Below, piece after piece: positions 8,844 through 16,659 of a stretch of 16,659 nt of DNA. How positions within the stretch are numbered: position 1 is the stretch's first letter; every line of letters begins with the position of its first letter. The stretch is from Bacteroidota bacterium (lineage in GTDB: Bacteria; Bacteroidota; Bacteroidia; Bacteroidales; CAJPTX01), in NCBI GenBank assembly GCA_002748015.1, contig PDRH01000125.1:1-16659 (forward strand). Direction: 5' to 3'. The translations under genes were made by a program, and so were the position numbers. The notes below the pieces were generated by a model. That model saw nothing but the letters and a program-made list of their open reading frames with translations. It did not search any database and was not told the origin of the DNA.

Positions 8844-10466
8844 CTAACGTAGCTTCAGAGGCAAGCCCTGAATGGTACGCACCTTGCCATCCGGACCCTT
8901 CACCTTGATATTCTGCAGGGTCATACGAGCACCAGAACGGGCCCCACGGATCAGCTTCTTCTGCTTCGCGCTGAACTTATAGCCATTAGACTGCGCCTCC
9001 AACCAAACACCACCCGTATTCACCTCTATGGTGAAGCTAAGCACCTTGAAATCGATATCAAACAGGAAGTTCTTCGGCTTCGCAGTAATACCCGGGCACT
9101 TTAGCAGCTTACCCTTAGAGGGCATATTCGTATTCAGCCCGATGAGCGAGGCCGTCGGGTCTGGTAGCTCCTTGTTACGGAACTTCGCTACACCTATACG
9201 CTTACCCGTCTTGCTATTGGTCAGAATCACCTGGCAGGTCTTGCCACGCCCTGCCCGAACAAACAGCTTACGCCCCTTACGAACCAGGCTACCACCCGAA
9301 ACAGCCACCTTCACCTGCTCCTCAGGAACGCCAGCCACCGAAACATCTATCGGGTTTAGCACACCCTGGTAGAACACGTTCATCTTCGTAGGCGAAACCG
9401 CAAACGAGGAGGGGGCCACCACGTACGAATGCTTGAACGGCTTGCGGATTACGCCACCTTCAGGGCCCTTAATCTCAATCAGACCACCCCAGCGAACCGT
9501 ACCCAGGCTACCCGTACCACGACGGAAGATCCCCCGACCATCAGAGCCTACCGGGATTGTATCCTTCGAGTTCGGATTGCGCATCTTGTACTCCCACTCG
9601 CCAGTCTCCTTGTTCTTCACCGAGTCGTACGCCCCGATGTAAATCTTAGGACGCTGCGTCGTATCGCTTGCCGCCAGGAATATCTGCGCCTTGAACTCAG
9701 TACCCTGCGTTATGAAATCCCCCGTCGGGATCACCACAGAGCTTATTGAGTTAAAGCGCAGATCGCCCGCATCCACCCTATTCATCAGGAAGCTCATGAG
9801 ATCAGCCTCAACATTAAGCGCATCCACCTGCACCTTGGTCAGCTGCGGCAGGGTGGCAATCAAAGGGATATGCTCAAAGCGAAAGCTCTCCCACGAATGC
9901 TGGATACCATCCTCCGTTGGCGGCGGAGCATCCGTATTGAGGATATCCTCTATCGTCCGAATCATAACAGAATCCCGCTCAGGATCCAGCAAGCTTACCG
10001 CCTTCGCACGGAAAGCCTCCACCTTCTCGCGAATGGTCTTAGCCCCCCCGTCCAGGATCAGCACCTGGGCCGGGATATCCGTGTTCGACTTCGCCTCGAT
10101 CAGCTTCGAGTTAATCTGGCCACCCTCCAGCAGGGCGGGGCTCTCAGGCCCCTCGGCCAGCTCTACAATTTTATACTTCTGCTCATCAACGAACTTCGTC
10201 AAATCCACTGCCATGTTGTGGATCTCCTGCGCCTTCATGCGCCAGGGCTTCACCTTGGCCGGGTTCGACGCCTCGGCAGCCTCAAAGACACCGAGCGTCT
10301 TCGCATTCTTGCGCGCGTAGTTCTTAGTAGTCTGCGAAAGACCGCTATCTACCAGCGTAAAGGCATTGAGCAAATCGGCTGAAATATTCATCGCCAGCAT
10401 GGCAGTAAGGACCAGGTACATCATCCCGATCATCTTCTGCCTTGGCGTCTCTTTTCCGTGACCCAT
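8844..10466 (-). CDS. porM: PorM/GldM, T9SS inner-membrane motor subunit
   Basis: Role (known): PorM and PorL form the proton-driven motor that powers type IX secretion. PorM spans the periplasm and touches the PorK-PorN ring. Seen: 540 residues, slightly longer than the roughly 515 typical of the family. A short cytoplasmic tail carries Arg9, at the position of the GldM arginine reported to pair with a Glu of GldL. One transmembrane helix lies at about 12-29 (IGMMYLVLTAMLAMNIS). A helical domain follows at about 35-235, then three beta-rich domains at about 240-348, 350-428 and 430-540, matching the D1-D4 layout of solved GldM/PorM structures. The fourth begins at the FRNKELPDP strand. An AGGAG sequence sits just before the ATG. 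There are 63 bases between porL and porM. The assignment is secure from length, order and motifs. Confidence 0.95.
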   Translation of the reverse strand: MGHGKETPRQKMIGMMYLVLTAMLAMNISADLLNAFTLVDSGLSQTTKNYARKNAKTLGVFEAAEASNPAKVKPWRMKAQEIHNMAVDLTKFVDEQKYKIVELAEGPESPALLEGGQINSKLIEAKSNTDIPAQVLILDGGAKTIREKVEAFRAKAVSLLDPERDSVMIRTIEDILNTDAPPPTEDGIQHSWESFRFEHIPLIATLPQLTKVQVDALNVEADLMSFLMNRVDAGDLRFNSISSVVIPTGDFITQGTEFKAQIFLAASDTTQRPKIYIGAYDSVKNKETGEWEYKMRNPNSKDTIPVGSDGRGIFRRGTGSLGTVRWGGLIEIKGPEGGVIRKPFKHSYVVAPSSFAVSPTKMNVFYQGVLNPIDVSVAGVPEEQVKVAVSGGSLVRKGRKLFVRAGRGKTCQVILTNSKTGKRIGVAKFRNKELPDPTASLIGLNTNMPSKGKLLKCPGITAKPKNFLFDIDFKVLSFTIEVNTGGVWLEAQSNGYKFSAKQKKLIRGARSGARMTLQNIKVKGPDGKVRTIQGLPLKLR

Positions 10467-10529
10467 AATCTCCTAATCTATGGTACTCGTTTAGCTCCGT
10501 GGTTCATATCACGAAAAACGTACCGATTG

Positions 10530-11588
10530 CTACTTCTTGTCTACCACACTACCCATCGCAGAAAGCATATTGCCATATACGCCGTTGAGCTTCGACACAT
10601 TGCTCGAAAGCTCACGTACAGCAACACCATACTTCTTCGACTCCTCCACCGTTGCCAGTAGCTCCTTGGTCATATCCTCCACGCTGGCAGAAAGCTTCTC
10701 GCCATCCGCAAAACGCTTCTGGATGCTCTTCACCTCCGAATCGTGCGCACTATTCATTGCCGCCAGCGACTTGTTCAAGCCCTCTAGCTCCTGAGCGCTT
10801 ATCGCCAAGCCCTTAGACATCGAGTCTGCCGCACCCTGGAGATTTGCCCCTAGCTTCGCAACCACTTCCTGCACACCCTTAGAGAAGTCCTGCCCCGAAG
10901 CATCTATCGTAGCAGCCGTGCTCTCAAGGCTCTGCGAGAGAACCTGCGCCGTCCGAGAAAGAATAGCACCCGAATCCTCATACGACTCGGCGAACTTACC
11001 CACTGCACCGCCTGCACGCTGCATATTCTTCGAGAAGAGCTCAGTCGCTGCCACAGCATCACCAATGCGCGCTATGCCATTGCTCGCATCGGAGAGCTTA
11101 CCAAGACCAGCACCCACCTTCGCAAACAAGTCGGGGCCAATCTCCGCCTTCTCGAGCATCTCGTTGAACTTCTCAGTGAAGACGAAAGCCGACTGCGAAC
11201 CACCACCCTGTACGGAGGCGGCACCCGCGCCAGCACCCGCACCGGCAGCCACACCCAGATTCGCCTTACCCAGCGCAGACGTAATAACATTCTCCAGAAC
11301 CGCCGGCTCCATCGGGCCGCTAACCTTATGCGAATGAGCATCACCCTCTATACCAGCAAGCTCAGGATACACCAGCGACCAATCCACCTCCTCGTGTACA
11401 GGCTCAAACACCGAGAAGAAGAAGATGAACGCCTCAGTCGACATACCCACCGTAAGCATGATACCAGCACCCGGCCAGTGTTGGAGCTTGAAAAGCGCAC
11501 CAATCAGCACCACAGAGGCACCCCAACCATAGAGGTACTTCATGAAATTCTTATACCCCTGACTCTGTACTATCTCATTTAATCCCAT
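10530..11588 (-). CDS. porL: PorL/GldL, T9SS inner-membrane motor subunit
   Basis: Role (known): PorL is the proton-channel subunit that surrounds the PorM helix and energises type IX secretion. Seen: 352 residues. Two transmembrane helices lie at about 18-34 (YLYGWGASVVLIGALF) and 42-61 (GIMLTVGMSTEAFIFFFSVF), joined by the typical KLQHWPGAG turn. Glu52 in the second helix is at the place of the proton-binding Glu of GldL, and FEP at 61-63 is also family-typical. The cytoplasmic part contains an Ala/Gly-rich linker (about 113-130), then a long Ala/Ser/Lys/Glu-rich helical region to the C-terminus, probably coiled coil. It is longer than the roughly 310-residue P. gingivalis protein as I recall it, mainly in this cytoplasmic tail. 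It lies 85 bases after porK, and no clear Shine-Dalgarno was seen. Confidence 0.94.
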   Translation of the reverse strand: MGLNEIVQSQGYKNFMKYLYGWGASVVLIGALFKLQHWPGAGIMLTVGMSTEAFIFFFSVFEPVHEEVDWSLVYPELAGIEGDAHSHKVSGPMEPAVLENVITSALGKANLGVAAGAGAGAGAASVQGGGSQSAFVFTEKFNEMLEKAEIGPDLFAKVGAGLGKLSDASNGIARIGDAVAATELFSKNMQRAGGAVGKFAESYEDSGAILSRTAQVLSQSLESTAATIDASGQDFSKGVQEVVAKLGANLQGAADSMSKGLAISAQELEGLNKSLAAMNSAHDSEVKSIQKRFADGEKLSASVEDMTKELLATVEESKKYGVAVRELSSNVSKLNGVYGNMLSAMGSVVDKK

Positions 11589-11673
11589 CGTCTTACTGTT
11601 TTAGTGGATTACTACTGCGGCTAACGCCCCCGAATATCACTATTTAATCATTACTACTACTACAGCCCATCGG

Positions 11674-13035
11674 CTACCTAATCTCATCGCCCAGCATGCA
11701 GCTACGCACGCAGCGGAACCCTATAAACGTCTTCGCGCTATCCTGGTACTCATACGCACGGGTCGCCACCTGAAGGAAGAAAGACACATCCTTCCACGAA
11801 CCACCACGGATAACCTTGCGCTTCATCGCTGGCGGGTCATCCGGCTTCGCGTTGTAACGATAGTCCGGGTTCATATCATGCGTAAAGTAGTACGAGCTCT
11901 CATCGTAGGCAGAGCAGGTCCACTCGGCCACATTCCCCGCCATGTTGTACAAACCGTACTCATTGGGCTCATACGACGTAACAGGAAGCGTCGTCGCCCC
12001 CCCGTCATCAGCATAACGACCCCGCAGAGGCTTAAAGTTCGCCTGCAAACAGCCCGCCGCCGAACGCGTGTAGTACGACCCCCAGGGGTACATACCCTCG
12101 GTATAGCCACCCCGAGCCGCGTACTCCCACTCGGCCTCCGTCGGCAAGCGGAACTCATGCACCGGGTACTCCCCACGACGAGTAAGCGCCTTGTTCAGGT
12201 AATCGGTTCGCCAGATGCAGAACGCATACGCCTGCTTCCACGTAACCCCTACCACCGGATAGTTATCGTAGCCCGGATGCCAGAAGTAGAGCTTCGCCAT
12301 CGGCTCGTTGTACGAGTAGCTGAAGTCGCTAATCCAAGCCAACGTGTCAGGATACACCATCACCTCGTCATCTATGATGAAGTCGCGGCGGGTCTCCACC
12401 TTCACGTACTTATTCTGCGGGAAGTAGAACACCCGAGAATCATCCGGATACCTACCGCTGTCCAGGTAGAGCTTATACCGGTTGTTCGGATTGGCCGCCT
12501 GCTTCAGGTCGATCCAGCTATACTTGTAGATCAGCTTCCGCGTATCGATCTCCTTACGCCCCGGGAACTGGTTGTCCTCATCGTAGTACAGGCTCTTGGC
12601 CGCCTCGAATTGATCCTCATCGCGCAGGTCTATCGGAATATCCCAGTTGAGTACCGGCGGATCCACCTCGTTCCCATCCAAATCCTCCGTAATCAGGAAC
12701 TCATCATCCACCTCACCTATCATCTCGCGCATAATGGAGTCCTGAACGTACTGCACAAACTGACGGTACTGCGTATTGCTAATCTCCGTCTGATCCATCC
12801 AGAAGGCGTCCAGCGTAACTGTCCTTATCGGAGAGCGGTGCGCCCAGCTCACATCACCATCGTTACGCCCCATCACGTAGGCCCCACGAGGCAAACGCAC
12901 CATGTTGTATGGCGTAGGCTCCGCTAGAAACGGACGGTTCGATGCCCCGCGCAGCTCGCCATCCTCCTGGGTCGCGCAGCTGGCAAACGCCAACCCGACC
13001 GCTAACACTACAAATAATCCAATTCCTCTTCTCAT
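11674..13035 (-). CDS. porK: PorK/GldK, T9SS ring lipoprotein
   Basis: Role (known): outer-membrane lipoprotein that forms the PorK-PorN ring of the type IX secretion system. Seen: 453 residues. A lipoprotein signal ends in the lipobox FASC, with Cys20 as the lipid-bearing residue. The rest is a formylglycine-generating-enzyme / sulfatase-modifying-factor fold. Its first part is at about 43-95 (MVRLPRGAYVMG, then DQTEISNTQYRQF). An insertion of about 150 residues follows. The second part, at about 255-445, has the hallmarks FRLPTEAEWEYAARGG (295-310), NMAGNVAEWTC (364-374), VIRGGSW (408-414) and GFRCVRS (439-445). In this family the fold serves a structural role rather than catalysis. The start is fixed by the lipobox distance. 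It lies 56 bases after porP. Confidence 0.95.
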   Translation of the reverse strand: MRRGIGLFVVLAVGLAFASCATQEDGELRGASNRPFLAEPTPYNMVRLPRGAYVMGRNDGDVSWAHRSPIRTVTLDAFWMDQTEISNTQYRQFVQYVQDSIMREMIGEVDDEFLITEDLDGNEVDPPVLNWDIPIDLRDEDQFEAAKSLYYDEDNQFPGRKEIDTRKLIYKYSWIDLKQAANPNNRYKLYLDSGRYPDDSRVFYFPQNKYVKVETRRDFIIDDEVMVYPDTLAWISDFSYSYNEPMAKLYFWHPGYDNYPVVGVTWKQAYAFCIWRTDYLNKALTRRGEYPVHEFRLPTEAEWEYAARGGYTEGMYPWGSYYTRSAAGCLQANFKPLRGRYADDGGATTLPVTSYEPNEYGLYNMAGNVAEWTCSAYDESSYYFTHDMNPDYRYNAKPDDPPAMKRKVIRGGSWKDVSFFLQVATRAYEYQDSAKTFIGFRCVRSCMLGDEIR

Positions 13036-13091
13036 ATCTTACCTGTTTCTTCCGTTAGGAAAGTTGCTCCTCCCCCGCTCTCCGATGACAA

Positions 13092-14117
13092 CTACAGAAA
13101 ACGTATGCTCTTGTACTGCTCTGGCACCTTGTCCCGCTTGAGGCTAAAGGTATAGCTCACAAAAACCTCATGCGAACCGCTCGTGAAATGCCGCAGCTCC
13201 GTCAGCGGGTAGTCGTAGCTGTAGCCAAAGCGTAGGCCATTAAACAAGTGTACGCCTGCATACGCACCTATCGATGTCGATATATAGTAGTTTACCCCCA
13301 ACCACACAAGGTTACCATAGGTAACCCGCGTGGAGAAAGAGTATGCATACTCCGTGAAGTCCGACCGGATCATCGCGCTCGGCCCGAGCGACCAGTCTGG
13401 GTGAACCGCCCAATCGTACCCACCCACAAGGTAGTACTGCCGCGCATAGTCCATCCGTGGCTTCTGCCCCATCCCCTCGCTCAGCTTATTACGTAGTGAA
13501 GGCCCCAAAAGGTTACTTGCCGACACGCCAAAGTAGGCCTCCTTTGTGTTGAAATACACCCCGGCGGAAAGATCCATCGAAATGCTGCTACCATTACCCT
13601 CAGGAATGGAGGGGTCATCCTCCGCCCCATCGGGCGTCCTCCACTTCGCATCAAACTTATCGTTCAGCCCCCGCACGCCCAGGCCGAAGGACAGATGCCC
13701 TATCGCCCGCAGGTGCAAGCGCAGCGCGTACGACAGCTCCAGACCATTGGTCGCCATCAGGCCTATCTGATCCCGCACGAAATGCAGACCTGCCGCATGC
13801 GAGACCATCACCTTGCGCCCGGGGGTCATCCGGTTCAGCGCACGATACCCGAAGGGCATATCGAAGCTGAACTGCACCATCAAGGGCGCCCCCTCGCCAA
13901 ACCCCACCCAATCCTTCCGCGCATTGGCATAGAGGTTGATGAAACCCGCAGAGCCCGCAAAGCCAGGGTTGAAATCCAGCTGGTTGAACATGTACTGATG
14001 CACCCGCCCATCGGCCTGAGCCCTCGCCACACGAAGGAGTGCCGGCAGCGCCAGCAGCACAAAAAGCACCACCAGCACACGTGTATACACCAATTTTATG
14101 CCCATGACCAATAGCAT
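13092..14117 (-). CDS. porP: PorP/SprF-family T9SS outer-membrane protein
   Basis: Role (known): PorP/SprF proteins are outer-membrane beta-barrels of the type IX system. Members have been tied to export or attachment of cargo with type-B C-terminal domains; SprF serves the giant adhesin SprB. Seen: 341 residues from ATG at 14117, with an in-frame ATG four codons later (14105) equally possible. The signal peptide ends RVARA before Gln34. The family signature follows at 41-56 (QYMFNQLDFNPGFAGS), then alternating hydrophobic and aromatic strands through the protein (for example FRFGYSYDYPL near the C-terminal end). It is the first gene of the por operon, with a promoter-like site about 85-110 bases upstream. 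Because one PorP paralogue often pairs with one cargo, the nearby giant protein is the obvious candidate partner; that pairing is inference. Confidence 0.92.
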   Translation of the reverse strand: MLLVMGIKLVYTRVLVVLFVLLALPALLRVARAQADGRVHQYMFNQLDFNPGFAGSAGFINLYANARKDWVGFGEGAPLMVQFSFDMPFGYRALNRMTPGRKVMVSHAAGLHFVRDQIGLMATNGLELSYALRLHLRAIGHLSFGLGVRGLNDKFDAKWRTPDGAEDDPSIPEGNGSSISMDLSAGVYFNTKEAYFGVSASNLLGPSLRNKLSEGMGQKPRMDYARQYYLVGGYDWAVHPDWSLGPSAMIRSDFTEYAYSFSTRVTYGNLVWLGVNYYISTSIGAYAGVHLFNGLRFGYSYDYPLTELRHFTSGSHEVFVSYTFSLKRDKVPEQYKSIRFL

Positions 14118-14136
14118 CAGATTTCAGTTCTCCATC

Positions 14137-14154
14137 GCACGGGGAACCCCGTAC
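14137..14154 (-). repeat. Short hairpin in the porP leader
   Basis: The near-palindrome ACGGGG-TT-CCCCGT, extended by T-G and G-C pairs, ends about 20 bases before the first porP ATG. As RNA it would form a compact GC-rich hairpin close to the ribosome landing site. It has no U tract, so it is not a terminator. An effect on porP translation is inference. Confidence 0.5.
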
Positions 14155-14199
14155 CTACACTTTTTCAAGACACGAAATTAATAAATCCCGCCCACTATA

Positions 14200-14228
14200 C
14201 AAAGATTCCCGCCCGCCCAGCGAACAAA
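14200..14228 (-). promoter_or_regulatory. Candidate promoter of the porPKLMN operon
   Basis: On the minus strand, AATCTTTG (14200-14207) matches seven of eight positions of the Bacteroidota -7 consensus TAnnTTTG (five of the six fixed bases). A TTTG inside TTTTTG (14225-14228) lies 17 bases upstream, in the range expected for the -33 element. Transcription would start near 14194, giving a leader of about 75-80 bases that includes the hairpin. The match is by eye and imperfect at the first base. Confidence 0.35.
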
Positions 14229-14394
14229 AATCGTCGGCAGACGCTTAAACCCATGTAGTATGTTTTACTCCATTCTGAGCGGAAAGGTTTCACCATCAAA
14301 ATAAACGCATTCGTCAAAGAATACCTACCGCAAACAGAATCAAGACCCTAGGCGGTTAATAACTACGCGGCAACTCATAGGGAAGCCTACAGGC

Positions 14395-16659
14395 CTACTC
14401 CTTCGGCTTCTTCCGGGGGCTTCGTTTCTTAGCCGGAGCTTTTTTTGCCGATTTAGCTGCATTCTTCTTTGTGGTGCCCTTCTTAGCCGGCGATTCCTTC
14501 ACGAATTGCATCAACTCCTCGGCCGACATCTCCTCCCAGTTCGTCTCCTTCGGGAAACGGTGCATCTTCCCCTTGTAGGACAGGCACGCCCCCCAGCGAC
14601 CCTTCATCACCAACAGATCCGGCGCCTCGGGGAAGGTACGCAGCGTACGCCGGAGAATATCCTCACGCTTCGCCAGAATCAGCTCCACTGCACGCTCTTC
14701 ATCTATCGTGTACGGGTCGTCCGTCTTGGCCAGCGAAACGAACTGCCCATCATGCCGCACGTACGGGCCAAAGCGCCCGATGGCCACCACCAGCTCCTTC
14801 CCCTCAAACTCGCCTACGGCCCGCGGCAGGCGGAATAGCTCCAGCGCCTCCTCCAGCGTAATCGTACGCAGGAACTGCCCGCTACGTAGCGACGCAAAGC
14901 GCACCTTCTCCTCATCCTCCGGCTTGCCAATCTGCGCCAGCGGGCCATACTTCCCCATCCGCACCAGCACCTCACGCCCCGAAGCGGGGTCCACGCCCAG
15001 CACGCGCTCCGTATTCACAAAGCCCTCCTCGGCCAACGCCTTCTCCACCACCTCATGGAAGGGCGTGTAGAATGCATGGAGCACCCCCTCCCAATCCTTC
15101 TGCCCCGTGGCGATCTCGTCTATCTCCTCCTCCACCTTCGCCGTGAAATCGTAGCTCATCAGCTGCGGGAAGCGCGCCATGAGGTAGTCGGTCACCATGA
15201 TGCCCACATCGCTCGGGAACATCTTCCGCCGCTCAGCCCCGTAGTTCTCCATCACCCGGTCCTCATTCAGCTCACCCCCAGACAGGGTCATGCGCCAAAC
15301 CTCGCGCTGCTTCGGGTCCCTATTGGCCGTTTCCACGTAGCCCCTATCGGCTATCGTCTTTATCGTTGCGGCGTAGGTAGAGGGGCGACCTATCCCCAGG
15401 TCATCGAGCTTCTTCACCAGCGAGGCCTCCGAGTAGCGCGGCGGATGGTTGGAGAACTTCTCCGAAGCCACCATATCAACAACCTGCAGCTCCTCGCCCA
15501 CCACCATCTGGGGCAAACGGTTGCTATCCTCCTGCGGCTCCTCATCCGTACCCTCCACGTAGAGCTTCAGAAAGCCCGGGAACACGATGACCTCCCCCTT
15601 GGCCACGAAGTGATGCCGCAGCCCATCAGCCTCTATCTTCGCCGTCGTCCGCTGCAGCTGCGCATCGGCCATCTGGCAGGCCAGCGAGCGCTTACGTATC
15701 AGGTCGTAGAGCCGCTTCGCATCCGCATCGAGCGAGACCGTAGCCCGCTTGGCATCCGTCGGGCGTATGGCCTCGTGGGCCTCCTGCGCCCCCTTGGACT
15801 TGGTGCTATAGGTACGCAGCTGATGGTACTCCTCGCCGAACTCCCCCTTGACCACCTCGGCCAGGTTCGCCAGTGCCTGCGACGACAGGTTCACCGAGTC
15901 TGTACGCATGTAGGTGATCATCCCCGCCTCGTAGAGCTTCTGGGCTATACGCATCGTATTGGACGGGCTGAAGCCGCACTTCCGGCTAGCCTCCTGCTGG
16001 AGCGAACTCGTGGTAAAGGGCGGGGCCGGATGCCGCTTGGCCGGTTTCTCCTCCACCAACCCCACGCGAAACCGCACCGACTGGGATGTCCGAAGAAACC
16101 CGCGGGCCTCCTCCTCCTCGGACAGATCCGCGTTCAGCTGCGCCCGGATGGGCCCCTGGCCCATGAAGTTGGCCTGGACCCTATAGAACCGCTCCGGCTC
16201 ATGGTAGACCACCTCACGCTCACGCTCCACAATCAGGCGGACAGCCACCGACTGCACCCGCCCGGCCGAGAGCTGCGAACGCACCTTCTGCCATAGAACC
16301 GGCGAGACCTCAAAGCCCACCAACCGGTCCATAATACGCCGCGCCTGCTGCGCATCCACCAACGCCTGGTCTATCACGCGCGGATGCTCCAGCGCATGCA
16401 GAACGGCGCTCTTGGTGATCTCATGGAAGGCTATCCGCTTGGTCGTCGCGAGGTCTAACCCCAGCACCTGGGCAAGATGCCAGGCGATAGCCTCCCCCTC
16501 GCGGTCCTCATCAGTCGCGAGGTACACCTCATCGCATCGCTTGAGCGCCGCCTTTAGCTCGGCCACCACCTTGGTCTTGTCGGGCGACACGACGTAGTCC
16601 GGACGGAAATTGTTGGCAAGGTCTACACCCAAGCCCTTCTTGGCCAGGTCGCGCACGTG
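14395..16659 (-). CDS. topA: DNA topoisomerase I (TopA), N-terminus outside window
   Basis: Role: type IA topoisomerase that relaxes negative supercoils. Seen: 755 codons, open to the window edge. The visible part begins H-V-R-D-L, matching the HIRDLP segment near the start of TopA, so roughly 30-40 residues are missing; the GTG at 16654-16656 is not the start. Counting from that Val as residue 1: toprim metal motif D49-x-D51-x-E53 (TDEDREGEAIAWH); conserved LSAGRVQSVA at 129-138; catalytic tyrosine Y249 in MITYMRTDS; and GRPSTYA in the C-terminal half of the core. The C-terminal part has toprim-associated repeats (MGKYGPLAQIG, IGRFGPYVRHDG, MKGRWGACLSYKG) instead of four-cysteine zinc fingers. 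It ends in a Lys/Ala/Pro-rich basic tail of about 35 residues that probably binds DNA. Such tails are common outside the proteobacteria. Confidence 0.97.
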   Translation of the reverse strand, partial: HVRDLAKKGLGVDLANNFRPDYVVSPDKTKVVAELKAALKRCDEVYLATDEDREGEAIAWHLAQVLGLDLATTKRIAFHEITKSAVLHALEHPRVIDQALVDAQQARRIMDRLVGFEVSPVLWQKVRSQLSAGRVQSVAVRLIVEREREVVYHEPERFYRVQANFMGQGPIRAQLNADLSEEEEARGFLRTSQSVRFRVGLVEEKPAKRHPAPPFTTSSLQQEASRKCGFSPSNTMRIAQKLYEAGMITYMRTDSVNLSSQALANLAEVVKGEFGEEYHQLRTYSTKSKGAQEAHEAIRPTDAKRATVSLDADAKRLYDLIRKRSLACQMADAQLQRTTAKIEADGLRHHFVAKGEVIVFPGFLKLYVEGTDEEPQEDSNRLPQMVVGEELQVVDMVASEKFSNHPPRYSEASLVKKLDDLGIGRPSTYAATIKTIADRGYVETANRDPKQREVWRMTLSGGELNEDRVMENYGAERRKMFPSDVGIMVTDYLMARFPQLMSYDFTAKVEEEIDEIATGQKDWEGVLHAFYTPFHEVVEKALAEEGFVNTERVLGVDPASGREVLVRMGKYGPLAQIGKPEDEEKVRFASLRSGQFLRTITLEEALELFRLPRAVGEFEGKELVVAIGRFGPYVRHDGQFVSLAKTDDPYTIDEERAVELILAKREDILRRTLRTFPEAPDLLVMKGRWGACLSYKGKMHRFPKETNWEEMSAEELMQFVKESPAKKGTTKKNAAKSAKKAPAKKRSPRKKPKE

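Larger units (their letters stand above)
14118..14394 (-). other. Intergenic region topA-porP, promoter region of the por operon
   Basis: This 277-base spacer has no credible gene on either strand. It contains the promoter-like site at 14200-14228 and the leader hairpin at 14137-14154. I found no good intrinsic terminator for topA: only short weak stems (for example CCCTA/TAGGG) without a U tract. Read-through from topA into porP is therefore possible. Confidence 0.6.

Noticed and set aside
9691..10320. 209-codon plus-strand frame opposite porM
   Set aside because: It is antisense to the conserved PorM periplasmic region. Its Ser/Ala/Arg-rich content mirrors the porM codons.
11651..11663. 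Short TAC/GTA trinucleotide run between porK and porL
   Set aside because: About four units only. It is too short to call a functional or phase-variable repeat, and it lies outside any start or promoter element I can identify.
11878..12927. 349-codon plus-strand frame opposite porK
   Set aside because: It is a shadow of the porK frame with a repetitive Arg/Val/His/Ile composition and no recognisable motif.
14340..14394. Possible topA terminator (CCCTA/TAGGG arms)
   Set aside because: The stem is only 5 bp, the loop is about 27 bases and no U tract follows.
15055..16296. 413-codon plus-strand frame opposite topA
   Set aside because: It is antisense to well-conserved TopA motifs. Its Leu/His/Arg-rich translation is the usual shadow of a gene with a biased third codon position.

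Overview
The window is from a Bacteroidota genome, most likely a Bacteroidales organism of the Porphyromonas type. The diagnostic content is a contiguous minus-strand block porP-porK-porL-porM-porN, the core of the type IX secretion system (T9SS), in the gene order known from Porphyromonas gingivalis. Promoter-like sites fit the Bacteroidota consensus (TAnnTTTG with an upstream TTG/TTTG). Genus and species cannot be fixed from this sequence alone.

Layout, read in the direction of transcription (all genes are on the minus strand, so from high to low coordinates). First comes the body and 3' end of topA (DNA topoisomerase I), cut by the window edge. A 277-base spacer follows, with a candidate promoter and a leader hairpin. 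Then comes the T9SS operon: porP (outer-membrane beta-barrel), porK (lipoprotein ring subunit with a sulfatase-modifying-factor fold), porL and porM (proton-driven inner-membrane motor) and porN (periplasmic ring subunit). Gaps inside the operon are 55-130 bases, and a 10-bp inverted repeat lies between porM and porN. A strong intrinsic terminator (8-bp perfect stem, 7 U) closes the operon just after porN.

The low-coordinate 44% of the window is one uninterrupted minus-strand reading frame, from an ATG at 7356 to base 1. It gives at least 2,452 codons with a signal peptide, and I checked it triplet by triplet without finding a stop. It has its own promoter-like site after the porN terminator. 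It encodes a giant exported protein built of roughly 100-residue beta-sandwich-like modules, with a repeating 'GC ... about 29 residues ... C-x-G' cysteine pattern. This resembles SprB-repeat and Ig-like modules of Bacteroidota surface adhesins. Its C-terminus, where a T9SS sorting domain would be, is outside the window.

How the genes fit together: PorL/PorM form the energised motor and PorK/PorN the periplasmic ring. PorP is the outer-membrane partner family associated with attaching or exporting certain T9SS cargo. The giant protein next door is a plausible dedicated cargo of this machine. That link rests on gene position, signal peptide and repeat type, and is inference. No RNA genes, mobile elements or CRISPR arrays were seen.
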